A stretch of DNA of 64,000 nt from G963665495 sp963677785 (GCA_963677785.2 CAXXDH010000003.1:1054001-1118000); one strand, 5' to 3'. Positions 8,447 through 18,089 are shown, counted from the first letter of the stretch. Made by a program: numbers and translations. The notes: generated by a model not told the origin, from the letters alone.

Positions 8447-9727
8447 ATGACCATTTCATCCGAGCAACTCGCATTCGATGCGGAACATCTCTGGCATCCG
8501 TACACGTCGGCCACCAATCCCTTGCCTGTTTATCCCGTACGCAGCGCCCAGGGCTGCAAAATTACGCTGGAATCCGGTCAGAAATTGATTGACGGCATGG
8601 CTTCCTGGTGGTGCGTCATTCACGGGTACAACCGCCCGGAACTAAATGACGCCATCAAGACGCAGCTGGAAAATATGGCCCATGTCATGTTCGGCGGTCT
8701 GACCCATGCGCCCGCCATCGACCTGGGGCGCAAACTGGTGGCCCTGACGCCGGAGACATTACAGCATGTTTTCTTTGCGGATTCCGGATCGGTCTCCGTG
8801 GAAGTCGCCCTGAAAATGGCTGTACAATACTGGCAATCACGCGGGTTGATGCAAAAGACCAGACTGCTTTCTTTGCGTTCGGGCTATCATGGCGATACGC
8901 TCGGCGCCATGTCGGTCTGCGATCCGATAACCGGCATGCACAGTCTGTTCTCCGGAATTCTGCCACAACAAATATTTACCGAAGCACCGCGCTGCGGCTT
9001 TGACACAGCATGGGACGCTACATACCTTGAAGATTTCCAGCAAAAAATCACGGATCATGCCGACAAGCTGGCCGCGGTTATCCTGGAACCCATTGTTCAG
9101 GGCGCGGGCGGCATGCGTTTTTACGCGCCGGAATTTCTCCGCCGGGTTCGCGAACTTTGCGATGCCTGCAATGTCCTATTAATCTGCGATGAAATCGCCA
9201 CGGGATTCGGACGTACGGGCAAAATGTTCGCCAGTGAATGGGCCGGGATATCGCCGGATATCATGTGCGTGGGAAAGGCGCTGACCGGCGGGTACATGAC
9301 GTTGGCAGCCACACTGGCAACCAGAGACGTGGCCCATACCATTTCCACGGACGGCGGGGTCATGATGCACGGGCCGACTTTTATGGCCAATCCGCTGGCC
9401 TGTGCCGCGGCCAACGCCAGCATCGCCATTCTGGAACAAGGACACTGGCCGCAGCAGGTCAAAGACATAGAAACCCGTCTGACCACAGGGTTGGCGCCCT
9501 GCAAAGAAATGCCCCAGGTGGCCGAAGTGCGCGTACTTGGAACCATAGGCGTGGTGGAAATGCGTCACCCCGTGGATGTGGCCGTATGCCAGAAACAATT
9601 TGTGGCCAAAGACGTCTGGGTCCGTCCCTTTGGCAAGTGCGTCTATGTCATGCCGCCGTATAGCATCAGTGAAAACGAGCTGGAACAGCTCACCAAAGCC
9701 ATTGTTGAAGTTGTACATGAATTGTAG
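8447..9727 (+). CDS. bioA: adenosylmethionine-8-amino-7-oxononanoate aminotransferase
   Basis: PLP enzyme converting 7-keto-8-aminopelargonate to 7,8-diaminopelargonate with S-adenosylmethionine as amino donor. The N-terminal HLWHPYTSATNP and MASWWCVIHGYN are BioA hallmarks; the PLP region has ICDEIATGFGRTG and the Schiff-base lysine in CVGKALTGGYM; HGPTFMANPLACAAA follows. 426 residues, full length. The start at ATG 8447 sits 16 bases after bioD. Confidence 0.95.
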   Translation: MTISSEQLAFDAEHLWHPYTSATNPLPVYPVRSAQGCKITLESGQKLIDGMASWWCVIHGYNRPELNDAIKTQLENMAHVMFGGLTHAPAIDLGRKLVALTPETLQHVFFADSGSVSVEVALKMAVQYWQSRGLMQKTRLLSLRSGYHGDTLGAMSVCDPITGMHSLFSGILPQQIFTEAPRCGFDTAWDATYLEDFQQKITDHADKLAAVILEPIVQGAGGMRFYAPEFLRRVRELCDACNVLLICDEIATGFGRTGKMFASEWAGISPDIMCVGKALTGGYMTLAATLATRDVAHTISTDGGVMMHGPTFMANPLACAAANASIAILEQGHWPQQVKDIETRLTTGLAPCKEMPQVAEVRVLGTIGVVEMRHPVDVAVCQKQFVAKDVWVRPFGKCVYVMPPYSISENELEQLTKAIVEVVHEL

Positions 9728-9738
9728 TCAGGAGCAGA

Positions 9739-10743
9739 ATGGATACGCCGTTACTTAGAGAACTGAAAAACGCCAGCACCGAATCACGCCCCATAACAGC
9801 AGCAGCGGCATTGGACCTGCTGCATCTCGAATCCGGGGATTTTGCCGCTCTTTTCGCCTGCACCTCCGTCATGACATCCGCACGATTCGGCAATCGCGTC
9901 AGCCTGTGCGCCATAGTAAATGCCAAAAGCGGCGCCTGTTCGGAAGATTGCGCTTTTTGCGCCCAGTCGTTAAGCGCCACTGTGAAATCCCGAATCTATC
10001 CGTTCATGGACAGCGACAGGATTCTCGCGGCGTATGACCATGCCCAACTGAACAAAGCGAAATACTTCAGCCTGGTCACCAGCGGCAAGGCCCTGCCACA
10101 ACAGGATCTGGAAGCGGCTTGCGACGCCGCACGCGCCGTGCATTCCGGTCCGTACTGGTGCGCGTCCATGGGCTGCCTGAATGAACGTCAATTGCAGCAG
10201 TTGCGTACGGCGGGTTTCCGTCGCTACCACCACAATCTCGAAACAGCACCCAGCCACTATCCACAGATCTGCCGTACGCACAGCATCGAAGAACGGATAG
10301 ACACCCTGCGCAAAGCCCGGACCGCAGGTCTCGAACTCTGCAGCGGGGGCATTTTCGGCCTGGGTGAAAACAAGGAACAGCGGGTGGAGCTGGCCATGGT
10401 GCTTGGCGCGGAACAGGTGGATTCCATACCTATCAATTTTCTGCAGCCCATCAAAGGAACACGGCTCGAAAAACAGAAGCCGCTGTCGCCAAAAGACATC
10501 CTGCTAGCCATAGCCATGCTGCGTATGACTAATCCGCAGGCAGAGCTGCGCATTGCGGCCGGACGTACTATCCTGGGCAGACTGCAGTCGCTGCTCTTTA
10601 TGGCCGGGTGCTCGGGCATGATGATCGGCGATCTGCTGACAACAAGCGGAGAGGATGTGGCGGCGGACCATGCCATGCTCGGGGCGCTGGAAATGGAACC
10701 GGAAACAACAAACGCTGCCGGTAACAGCAAGGAGAAGGTGTAG
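9739..10743 (+). CDS. bioB: biotin synthase
   Basis: Radical SAM enzyme inserting sulfur into dethiobiotin. The [4Fe-4S] motif is SGACSEDCAFCAQS with cysteines at 67, 71 and 74; later cysteines (YWCASMGCLN, LELCSGGIFG) are those expected around the [2Fe-2S] cluster, and NFLQPIKGTRLE and LRIAAGRTILGRLQ match BioB. 334 residues. Third gene of the bio operon. Confidence 0.95.
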   Translation: MDTPLLRELKNASTESRPITAAAALDLLHLESGDFAALFACTSVMTSARFGNRVSLCAIVNAKSGACSEDCAFCAQSLSATVKSRIYPFMDSDRILAAYDHAQLNKAKYFSLVTSGKALPQQDLEAACDAARAVHSGPYWCASMGCLNERQLQQLRTAGFRRYHHNLETAPSHYPQICRTHSIEERIDTLRKARTAGLELCSGGIFGLGENKEQRVELAMVLGAEQVDSIPINFLQPIKGTRLEKQKPLSPKDILLAIAMLRMTNPQAELRIAAGRTILGRLQSLLFMAGCSGMMIGDLLTTSGEDVAADHAMLGALEMEPETTNAAGNSKEKV

Positions 10744-10745
10744 CA

Positions 10746-12095
10746 GTGGGATACGTGCTTGGATTTTTTGCGTTGCTCGTTCTTGTGGGCCTGTTCGACT
10801 GGAACAAGGCCGGATCTTTTCAGGATTTCGTCCTTGCCGGAAGACGGCAGGGCGTATCCATGGTCAGTTTCTCGCTTATGGCCTCCTGCATCGGCGGTTC
10901 CGCCACTGTGGGCGTGGTCGGCATGGCGTACGGAATCGGTTTTCCGGCGTTCTGGTGGCTGGGCAGCGGAGCCCTGGGTCTGGTGATTCTGGGCTTTTTT
11001 CTGGCCAACAAACTCCGAAAATACGACGTCAACACCCTGCCGGATCTGGCGGGCGCGTTGCTGGGCAAGAAAACCCGGCCCATCGTGTCTTTGATTATTG
11101 TCCCTGCCTGGCTGGGAATTACGGCCGCGCAGTTCGTGGCCATTGCCAAAATTCTCCAGCCTCTGACCGGCATGGACCAGACAGTCGCCATCCTGGCCTG
11201 TGCGGCCACGGTCACGGTGTACGCGACGCTTGGCGGGCAGCTGTCCGTGCTCAAGACGGATTTCTGGCAGTTCCTGATCCTGGGCGGCGCTCTGGTGGCC
11301 TCCATGGGTTATCTATTTGTTTCCCAGCCCCTGCCTTTGGACGCCTTCAAGATCGAATTTGTCAATGCGGATTTCAACGCGCACAAACTCGCCTATTACC
11401 TGCTGATCATGGGCGGCAGTTATATTGTTTGCCCAATGCTTTTCAGCCGTCTATTTACAGCGCGTACGCCCCGTACGGCCAAATGGGCCACCCTGGGCGC
11501 GAGCCTCGGTCTCGTGGCCATGAGTCTGGTAATTACCGCCATCGGACTTTGGGCCGCGTACTTTATGCCGGGCATGGAAAACAGCGATCTCGTTCTGACA
11601 GGGGCCATTGTGAATCAGCTGCCCGCTGTGCTGCGCGTACTGCTGATTTTCGGCCTGCTTGCGGCCATTACCTCGTCAGCGGATTCCTGCCTGCTGACCG
11701 TGGGCAGCATCATCGAACACGACCTGTTTCTCAAACGCCGGGTCGGCAACATTCGTTTGCAGATTTTTTTCTGCGGGCTGCTTTCCGCCTGCATTGCCTG
11801 GCGGCAGCCCGATATCATCGGCCTGTTGCTGAACGCCACGACCATTTTCACGGCAGGCGTGGTCTCGCCCGTGGCCGTGGGGCTGCTGGCCGCGCCGCGC
11901 AGGAAGATCAAACAGGGCTGGGCCATGGCCGCCGTACTGTGCGGCGGCTTACTAGGCATCTGGTCGGGCTACAGCGGTGATATCGACCTGGCCATGCTCG
12001 GTGTCGCCGTCTCGGCCGGACTGTCCTTGGCAGGCGTTTTCTTTGGCGAACAGGAAGCAACCGAGCCTCTGGACTGCCCGGCCTCCTACAAATAG
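10746..12095 (+). CDS. sodium:solute symporter-family permease in the bio operon
   Basis: Polytopic inner-membrane protein of the SSS family, about 12 hydrophobic segments over 449 residues, with family-like stretches such as DFVLAGRRQG, WWLGSGALGL, ITSSADSCLLT. GTG start two bases after the bioB stop, using AAGGAG inside the end of bioB, so it is very likely translated with the biotin genes. Position suggests uptake of biotin or of a precursor such as pimelate or 7-keto-8-aminopelargonate, but SSS members carry many substrates and nothing in the sequence fixes this. A strong terminator follows. Confidence 0.85.
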   Translation: MGYVLGFFALLVLVGLFDWNKAGSFQDFVLAGRRQGVSMVSFSLMASCIGGSATVGVVGMAYGIGFPAFWWLGSGALGLVILGFFLANKLRKYDVNTLPDLAGALLGKKTRPIVSLIIVPAWLGITAAQFVAIAKILQPLTGMDQTVAILACAATVTVYATLGGQLSVLKTDFWQFLILGGALVASMGYLFVSQPLPLDAFKIEFVNADFNAHKLAYYLLIMGGSYIVCPMLFSRLFTARTPRTAKWATLGASLGLVAMSLVITAIGLWAAYFMPGMENSDLVLTGAIVNQLPAVLRVLLIFGLLAAITSSADSCLLTVGSIIEHDLFLKRRVGNIRLQIFFCGLLSACIAWRQPDIIGLLLNATTIFTAGVVSPVAVGLLAAPRRKIKQGWAMAAVLCGGLLGIWSGYSGDIDLAMLGVAVSAGLSLAGVFFGEQEATEPLDCPASYK

Positions 12096-12120
12096 ATTAT
12101 TTCCACATTGAACGGAAAAC

Positions 12121-12163
12121 AAAGGCCCCTCCGGCAGTTTGCAATTGCCTGAGGGGCCTTTTC
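12121..12163. terminator. bidirectional rho-independent terminator
   Basis: AAAGGCCCCTC at 12121-12131 pairs perfectly with GAGGGGCCTTT at 12151-12161, with an inner GGCA/TGCC stem and U- or A-rich flanks on both strands. It lies between the convergent bio operon and TRAP operon and probably stops both. Confidence 0.9.
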
Positions 12164-12184
12164 ATTACGCGTACGTTTCTGAAA

Positions 12185-13492
12185 TCAAGGCCCGATCTGG
12201 GCAGGTAAAAACAGCACCAGCTGAGGAAAAAGAAACATCAGCGCGATGCAAAAGGCGTAGGCGATGAGAAAATAACTCACGCCCTGGAAAACGCGCTGAA
12301 TAGGCACCTCGCGGGCCATGGAGGATACTATGAAGGTGCTCACGCCCACGGGCGGCGTCGCAGCGCCCATGGTGGTGACCACGGTGACCACCACGGCGAA
12401 CCAGATGGGATCATACCCGAGGGAATTCGCCAGGGGGAAAAAGATAGGAATGGTGATCAGCAGCAGGGCCAAGGCGTCCATGATCATGCCCCCGAATACG
12501 TAAATCAGGCAGACAATGACCATGATCACGAATCCGGGAATGGGTAGCCCAGCAACCCATCCGGCCACTTCAAAAGGCACACGGGTCAGGGCCAGGAATT
12601 TGCCGAAAATAACCGCGCCCGCCACGATGATCAGGATCATGCAGGAGACCCGCAGCGTATCCACTATGGATTTTTTGAAGCGCTGCCAGGTCAGATTTCC
12701 CGTAACCTTGCTGATGACCAGGGCAATAGCCGAACCGGCTGCCCCGGCCTCGCTAGGCGTGAAAAAACCGGCGAATAATCCGCCCATGACCAGGCAGAAT
12801 AGAATGATCATTTCAATGGAACCGGGAAGCGAACGCAATTTTTCCGCAAGAGTTGTTTTTCCGCCAGCAGGGCCCCAATCCGGATGGCGGCGGCAGAGCA
12901 GAAAAATGGTCGCCATAAATAAAAGCGTCAGAGTCAGGCCGGGAAACAGGCTGGCCCAGAACAATTTGGCTATGGATTGCTGGGTCTGCAGCCCGATGAT
13001 GATCAGCACCACACTGGGCGGAATCACCACCCCGAGTGTGGAGCCCACAGCCACCGCCCCTGTGGAAAGGATCGGGTTGTACTGGTATTTTTTCATCTCC
13101 GGCAGTGCCACGGTGCTCATGGTGGCAGCGGTGGCTGTATTGGATCCGCTGATGGCGGAAAAACCCGCGCATGCGAGTATGGTGGCAATGGACAATCCGC
13201 CCCGGTACTGACCCATCCAGATATACGCCGTCTGGTAGAGCCGCCTGTTCACGCCGGAATGAAAACAAATCTGTCCCATGAAAATGAAAAGCGGAATAAC
13301 GGTAAGTCCGTAGGAAGAAAACACGCTCCAGATTTCAGTACCGAGCATGCTGACGGCCGCGTTGAAATTGATGATCTCCCAAAAGCCCAGAAACCCCACG
13401 ATGGCCATGGCGAAGCCCACGGGCATCCGGAGAAAAAACAAAAACAGGAGCAGACTGACGATGCCGAATATGCCGACAAATTGCGGGCTCAT
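12185..13492 (-). CDS. dctM: TRAP transporter large permease (DctM)
   Basis: Large membrane subunit of a TRAP transporter driven by an ion gradient. 435 residues, about 12 hydrophobic segments, with family features RMPVGFAMAIVGF, FIFMGQICFHSGV, ISGSNTATAATMSTVALPEM, GVVIPPSV and GAATPPVGV. ATG at 13492 overlaps the dctQ stop by four bases (translational coupling) and has AAGGAG upstream. Substrate unknown. Confidence 0.95.
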   Translation of the reverse strand: MSPQFVGIFGIVSLLLFLFFLRMPVGFAMAIVGFLGFWEIINFNAAVSMLGTEIWSVFSSYGLTVIPLFIFMGQICFHSGVNRRLYQTAYIWMGQYRGGLSIATILACAGFSAISGSNTATAATMSTVALPEMKKYQYNPILSTGAVAVGSTLGVVIPPSVVLIIIGLQTQQSIAKLFWASLFPGLTLTLLFMATIFLLCRRHPDWGPAGGKTTLAEKLRSLPGSIEMIILFCLVMGGLFAGFFTPSEAGAAGSAIALVISKVTGNLTWQRFKKSIVDTLRVSCMILIIVAGAVIFGKFLALTRVPFEVAGWVAGLPIPGFVIMVIVCLIYVFGGMIMDALALLLITIPIFFPLANSLGYDPIWFAVVVTVVTTMGAATPPVGVSTFIVSSMAREVPIQRVFQGVSYFLIAYAFCIALMFLFPQLVLFLPAQIGP

Positions 13493-14001
13493 TGTCCGCT
13501 CTCCTTGTTGTAGTCCAGGCGTTTGGCATTGAACAAAACGAGCAGAAAATCGGTCAGCAATGCCAACGCCAGCGTCCCGAGTCCGAAACTGACGGCAAAA
13601 ACAAAAGGATAATAGGCTATACGCAATGTCTCGGAAAGCTCGCCGCTCTGGATCAACCGGACGGCCCAGGAGCCGGTTTTCCAGGAAACAAGGCCGAAGA
13701 ACGTACAGCATATAAATGAAGTGAAAATATCGATAATCCGGGTGGCGGTTTCGGAAAAATGATCGGAAAGAATGGTCAAAGAAAGGTGATCTTTGAGCAA
13801 CTGCGTATACCCTAGAGAAAAGGCAATGGCTGTGGCCCCGAAAAAGCCCATGAGTTCGTAGCTGCCTTTGATGGGTACCCAGATGGCCCGTGTGACCATG
13901 TTGGAACAGGCCAGGAGCATCATCAAAACCAAAAGCACCCCGGCCATGCCCATGAGCACCTGGTTTAACCGCGTGTTGCAGGTGGAGAGAAAACGTATCA
14001 C
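13489..14001 (-). CDS. dctQ: TRAP transporter small permease (DctQ)
   Basis: Small membrane subunit, 170 residues with four hydrophobic segments (MGMAGVLLVLMMLLACSNM, GATAIAFSLGYTQL, FICCTFFGLVSW and a last one near YYPFVFAVSFGLG). The GTG at 14001 is chosen because it follows ACAGGAAA and gives the normal N-terminus before the first helix; the longer open frame would run back through the hairpin and into dctP. Confidence 0.9.
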   Translation of the reverse strand: MIRFLSTCNTRLNQVLMGMAGVLLVLMMLLACSNMVTRAIWVPIKGSYELMGFFGATAIAFSLGYTQLLKDHLSLTILSDHFSETATRIIDIFTSFICCTFFGLVSWKTGSWAVRLIQSGELSETLRIAYYPFVFAVSFGLGTLALALLTDFLLVLFNAKRLDYNKESGQ

Positions 14002-14026
14002 GTTGGTATTTCCTGTAAGGTTCCTG

Positions 14027-14060
14027 TAAAAAAGCGGCACAACCCGAAGATTGTGCCGCT
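14027..14060 (-). terminator. hairpin terminator/attenuator between dctP and dctQ
   Basis: Read on the minus strand, AGCGGCACAA (from 14060) pairs with TTGTGCCGCT (to 14033) and is followed by a run of six to seven T residues. It sits inside the operon, after the binding-protein gene and before the membrane subunits. The likely effect is partial termination, so the periplasmic binding protein is made in excess. Confidence 0.85.
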
Positions 14061-14075
14061 TCCGTATAGCAGGGC

Positions 14076-15107
14076 TTAGTTGCCGAATTTTTGTTCGTAA
14101 ATAGCTTTCATCTGCAGCATGTCGTCCCAGATGGCCTTTGCATCGAGTCCGGCGGCAGCGGCTTCTTTTTTCCATTTCTCGGGCATGGGCGCGAGCTTCT
14201 TAGCCACTTCCTGCAACTGCTCGGGAGTGAATGTGTAGATGGACTCCTGGTATTTTTCCTTGGAGTAGTCCAGGGCTTCGGTGACATGGTTGTCCATGTA
14301 CTCGCCGGTCCAGAGACTCTGCTCTTTGGCCAGATCGTCAAAGACCTTTTTCACGTCCTCAGGCAGGGCGTCCCATTTATCCTTGTTCATGACCACGGCA
14401 AAGGGATAGACCTGCGCGTTGATCACAGCCACGTTGCGGCAGGATTCGGCGTAGTTGAAGTCTTTGAGCACTTCCAGGGAAGAAAGCAACCCTTTGACCA
14501 ACCCTTTTTGCAATGCCTCGGGAGTTTCGGACATGGGCATGGATACGGGCACGGCTCCGAGCAGGTCCAGTACTCTGGCTGCGCCGCCCGATGCGCGCAG
14601 TTCGAGTCCTTTGAGATCATCAAGGGATTTAATGGGTTTGGTGCTCATAATGTTGGACGGCGCAGTGGCGAACAAGGCCAGAATCTTGACCTTGGCGAAC
14701 TCCTTGGGCTGGTATTTTTTCCACAGATCATACAGAACCGTGGTGGCCTCTTTGGAAGATGCGAAGCCCACAGGCTGCTCCACCACGGTGGTCATGGGGA
14801 AAACGCCTGGCTGGTAGGACATGCACAGGCAGCCGATGTCCGCGATGCCCTGCTGTACGCCCTCGAACATATTTTTGGCATTGAGCAGCGTACTGCCGGG
14901 AAAAGTCTGCACGGCAACCTTGCCCTGGGTCCGGGCCTCGACTTCCTTTTTCCAGCGTTCCATCTGTACGCAGGGAAACGTGCTTGCCGGGGGAAAATTG
15001 GCATAGGTCAGAGTCACGTCGGCGGCATACGCGTTCCCGGCAGAAAACACCAGCACGGCAAGCAGCACCGCACAACAACCATATGAAACAAAACTCAATA
15101 AACGCAT
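14076..15107 (-). CDS. dctP: TRAP transporter periplasmic solute-binding protein (DctP)
   Basis: Secreted binding protein of 343 residues. The signal peptide is MRLLSFVSYGCCAVLLAVLV followed by FSAGNAYA, cleaved after AYA; mature protein begins ADVTLTYANF. Family marks: GKVAVQTFPGSTLL, GIADIG, and the region around LKGLELRASGGAA with the arginine that binds a carboxylate, so an organic acid substrate is likely. Start at ATG 15107 with GGAGG upstream. First gene of dctPQM. Confidence 0.93.
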   Translation of the reverse strand: MRLLSFVSYGCCAVLLAVLVFSAGNAYAADVTLTYANFPPASTFPCVQMERWKKEVEARTQGKVAVQTFPGSTLLNAKNMFEGVQQGIADIGCLCMSYQPGVFPMTTVVEQPVGFASSKEATTVLYDLWKKYQPKEFAKVKILALFATAPSNIMSTKPIKSLDDLKGLELRASGGAARVLDLLGAVPVSMPMSETPEALQKGLVKGLLSSLEVLKDFNYAESCRNVAVINAQVYPFAVVMNKDKWDALPEDVKKVFDDLAKEQSLWTGEYMDNHVTEALDYSKEKYQESIYTFTPEQLQEVAKKLAPMPEKWKKEAAAAGLDAKAIWDDMLQMKAIYEQKFGN

Positions 15108-15314
15108 TACGATCTCCCTCCAGATACTCTCGGGGTTAACAGGCACAGGAAACTTCGGATTGTACGTATTGCAATTGGAATTCGTTAGCACAGGGAGTAG
15201 GCGCTCGCAAGAATGTAAATCATCCGCAAAGACACTGTGTTGGACGTGTACCCAGTAACTGGACGGGAACTGGGCAGGTTGCCTCGATGCGGCAACCTGG
15301 CGTAAGCTTTGTTC

Positions 15315-16214
15315 ATGCATCCTGTCCGTATTATCGAAGTCACTCCGGAAGAGGCGGGCCAGAAGCTCGTGCAATTTTTGCAGCGCCGTATCAAGGACCT
15401 GCCGCAAAGCGCCATCATGCGCTGGATACGTACGGGGCAGGTCCGGGTGGACGGCAAGCGAAGCAAACCCTTTGCCCGGATCGAGCAAGGGCAGAAAATC
15501 CGTATTCCGCCGCATGCAACTTCTGAAGCAGTACTTGAAGAAACAACACCGGCGCAGTCTGCCTCAGTGGAGATTCTGCACCAACACGACGACCTGCTGG
15601 CGGTGAACAAGCCTGCGGGATTACCAGTTCATGGCGGCACGGGCCATACGGACAGCCTGCAGCGCCGCTTGGCGCAGAAATTCGCCCGCCTGACTTTCAG
15701 CCCGACCCCGGCTCACAGGCTGGATCGCGACACCACGGGCATTGTGCTGTTCGCCTTGTCCTACGCGCGCTTGAAGCAGATCCAGGAGGCCCTGCGTACG
15801 GGGAGCTTGCAAAAAACCTATCTGGCCTGGGTCCGGGGACTTTGGCCCGAACAAGGCGAAATCCTGCTTTCCGACCGCCTGGAAAAGCAGGAAATCAAAG
15901 GAAAGGAGCGGGTCAGGGCAGGAAAAGGCCGGATCGCGTACTCCAGAGTTCGTTGTCTGATGCGCAGAAACAACGCGAGCCTGCTGGCTCTCGAACTGAT
16001 TACCGGCCGTACGCACCAGCTGCGCGTACAGCTGGCCAGCCGGGGTTATCCCATCATTGGAGACAAAAAATACGGGACAGACAAAGGAGTGCCCGGTACG
16101 GACGAAGCAACTATGTGCTTGCATGCCTGGCGGGTGGTGCTTATAGATGAAGTATTTGAATGCCCTCCACCTTGGAAAGGAACGTTCGCCGTCGTCGTAG
16201 CAGAGAGTAGCTGA
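15315..16214 (+). CDS. RluC/RluD-family 23S rRNA pseudouridine synthase
   Basis: An N-terminal S4-like RNA-binding region (about residues 10-70, AIMRWIRTGQVRVDG) is followed by the RluA-type catalytic domain with the active Asp in HRLDRDTTGIVLFA. GRTHQLRVQLASRGYPIIGD is the C-terminal family signature. About 300 residues, normal for RluC. ATG 15315 is used rather than the TTG two codons earlier; no strong ribosome site is seen for either. The exact rRNA target cannot be told. Confidence 0.9.
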   Translation: MHPVRIIEVTPEEAGQKLVQFLQRRIKDLPQSAIMRWIRTGQVRVDGKRSKPFARIEQGQKIRIPPHATSEAVLEETTPAQSASVEILHQHDDLLAVNKPAGLPVHGGTGHTDSLQRRLAQKFARLTFSPTPAHRLDRDTTGIVLFALSYARLKQIQEALRTGSLQKTYLAWVRGLWPEQGEILLSDRLEKQEIKGKERVRAGKGRIAYSRVRCLMRRNNASLLALELITGRTHQLRVQLASRGYPIIGDKKYGTDKGVPGTDEATMCLHAWRVVLIDEVFECPPPWKGTFAVVVAESS

Positions 16215-16270
16215 AGACGGGGCGGTACGTGAAACAGCACGCACAGACTTGCCTACAGGAGGTACTGACC

Positions 16271-17953
16271 ATGAGCCCATTCTTCAAAAAAGACAGCGAC
16301 AAAAAAGAGGATGAGCAGCAGGCGCACGAATGGTTGATTCCGGAAGATACGCGCAAGCAGCTGAGCAAAATGTTCGAAGCGCTTCCAAACCCGGTTTCCC
16401 TGCAGGTTTATACACAGGAAGGCCACAATGACGTCTATAACGAGTACCTTGTCAAACTGGTCACCGATGTCGGCAAAATCTCTTCGAAGATAGAAACCAG
16501 CTTTCACGACCTGGATAGCGATGAAGCCCGAAAATACGGCGTTGCCACTTCGCCCACACTGCTGGTCAGTCCGGAAAAATACCGCATCCGGTTCAGCGGC
16601 GTCCCGCTGGGCGAGGAAGGCAAAAGTTTCATCGAGTCCATTCTTCTTGCCTCGTCCGGTGAAAGCGGGCTGAGCAAAACATCAAAAGAAGCCCTGGCCG
16701 AGCTCCAGGAAGCGCGCGACGTCAGTGTCTTTGTCACGCCAACCTGTCCGTACTGTCCGGGTCAGGTGGTCAACGCGTTCCGCTGCGCCGTCGAACGCCC
16801 GGACCTGATTTCAGCCGAATGCGTCGAAGCAAGCGAGAACCCCGACCTGACAACCAAATACGAAGTGGGGCCGGTGCCGCATACGGTCATCAACGACAGC
16901 TACAAGGGCCTGGGTCTGATGCCCGAAGAGCGCTTTGTGGCCGAGCTGATCACCTTGCAGACCGCGGAAGAAGCGCTGGACCAGCACTGGGCCGAGCAAG
17001 ACGCCCATGGCCACGGCCAAACGGACGTGATCGAACTCGACCTGGTGATCATCGGCGCCGGGCCGGCAGGGCTCGCCGCGGGCATATACGCCGTACGCAG
17101 CGGCCTGAAAAGCGTGATCCTGGAAAAAGCCGTGGTGGGCGGCCAGGTCGCTTTAACGCCCGTGGTGGAAAACTACCCGTCCTTTCACAGCGTCAGCGGC
17201 AAAAAGCTCATGGACATCATGAGCGAACACGCCCGGGAATACACTGAAATTCACGAAGGCGAATCCGTGGCGGAAATCAAGGTCGGCCGCCATATCGAGG
17301 TCTACACCAACAAGGCCGTCTACCTTGCCAAGGCTCTGATTCTGTGCACCGGATCCACCTGGAAAAAAATCGGCGCTCCTGGTGAAGACGAGTTCTTCGG
17401 CCATGGGGTCAATTTCTGCGCCTCCTGCGACGGCTACATGTACAAAGGCAAGGAAGTCGCCGTGGTGGGCGGAGGCAATACGGCCCTGACCGACGCGCTG
17501 CATCTGAAAAATCTCGGCGCGGATGTGACCATCATCCACCGCCGGGACGCCTTTCGCGCGGAAAAACATCTTCAGGATTCGGTTGAACGGGAAGAAATTC
17601 CGGTCATCTGGAACCATGTGGTGTCCGAAGTCCGCGGCAAGGACGGCCATGCGAGCGAACTGCTCCTGACCAACACCCAGGACGGAACCGAACAGGTGCT
17701 GGGCATCGACGGCGTATTCGTGGCCATCGGCCAGCAGCCCAACGTGGACCTGGCCGAACAGATCGGCCTGCGCAAAACCCCGGACGGCTGGCTGGAAGCG
17801 GACCGCGCCATGCGCACCAATATCCCGAGGATCTACGCGGCCGGCGACGTGACCGGCGGCGTACAGCAGATAGTCACGGCCGTGGGCGAAGGCACCACAG
17901 CCGCGCTCTCGGCGTTTGAAGACATCATGCACCCGTACTGGAAAAAGTCCTGA
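16271..17953 (+). CDS. glutaredoxin-like domain fused to thioredoxin reductase-like flavoprotein
   Basis: Cytoplasmic disulfide reductase of 560 residues. Residues about 20-235 form a double thioredoxin-fold with a CPYC active site (C159, C162) and cis-proline region GPVPHTVIND; residues 255-560 are a TrxR module with FAD site IIGAGPAGLAAGIYA, redox pair CASCDG (C383, C386), NAD(P)H site VVGGGNTA and the terminal GDVTGGVQQIVTAVGEG. The order resembles AhpF, but no ahpC is next to it. Start at ATG 16271 after AGGAGGT. A terminator follows. Confidence 0.92.
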   Translation: MSPFFKKDSDKKEDEQQAHEWLIPEDTRKQLSKMFEALPNPVSLQVYTQEGHNDVYNEYLVKLVTDVGKISSKIETSFHDLDSDEARKYGVATSPTLLVSPEKYRIRFSGVPLGEEGKSFIESILLASSGESGLSKTSKEALAELQEARDVSVFVTPTCPYCPGQVVNAFRCAVERPDLISAECVEASENPDLTTKYEVGPVPHTVINDSYKGLGLMPEERFVAELITLQTAEEALDQHWAEQDAHGHGQTDVIELDLVIIGAGPAGLAAGIYAVRSGLKSVILEKAVVGGQVALTPVVENYPSFHSVSGKKLMDIMSEHAREYTEIHEGESVAEIKVGRHIEVYTNKAVYLAKALILCTGSTWKKIGAPGEDEFFGHGVNFCASCDGYMYKGKEVAVVGGGNTALTDALHLKNLGADVTIIHRRDAFRAEKHLQDSVEREEIPVIWNHVVSEVRGKDGHASELLLTNTQDGTEQVLGIDGVFVAIGQQPNVDLAEQIGLRKTPDGWLEADRAMRTNIPRIYAAGDVTGGVQQIVTAVGEGTTAALSAFEDIMHPYWKKS

Positions 17954-18013
17954 TTACTTGCTAGAAACACACATCCATCTGTTTTGACGTAAACGGAATC
18001 CGACATTCTGTTC

Positions 18014-18051
18014 ACGGCCGGATCTGCTTCAGGCGCTCTGGCCGTTTTTTT
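18014..18051 (+). terminator. rho-independent terminator after the thioredoxin reductase fusion
   Basis: ACGGCC at 18014-18019 pairs with GGCCGT at 18040-18045 and is followed by seven T residues. A smaller AGGCGCTCT loop lies inside. Confidence 0.8.
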
Positions 18052-18089
18052 ATGCCTGAATGATTATCGTTTGAGACAAGGAGCTGCCC

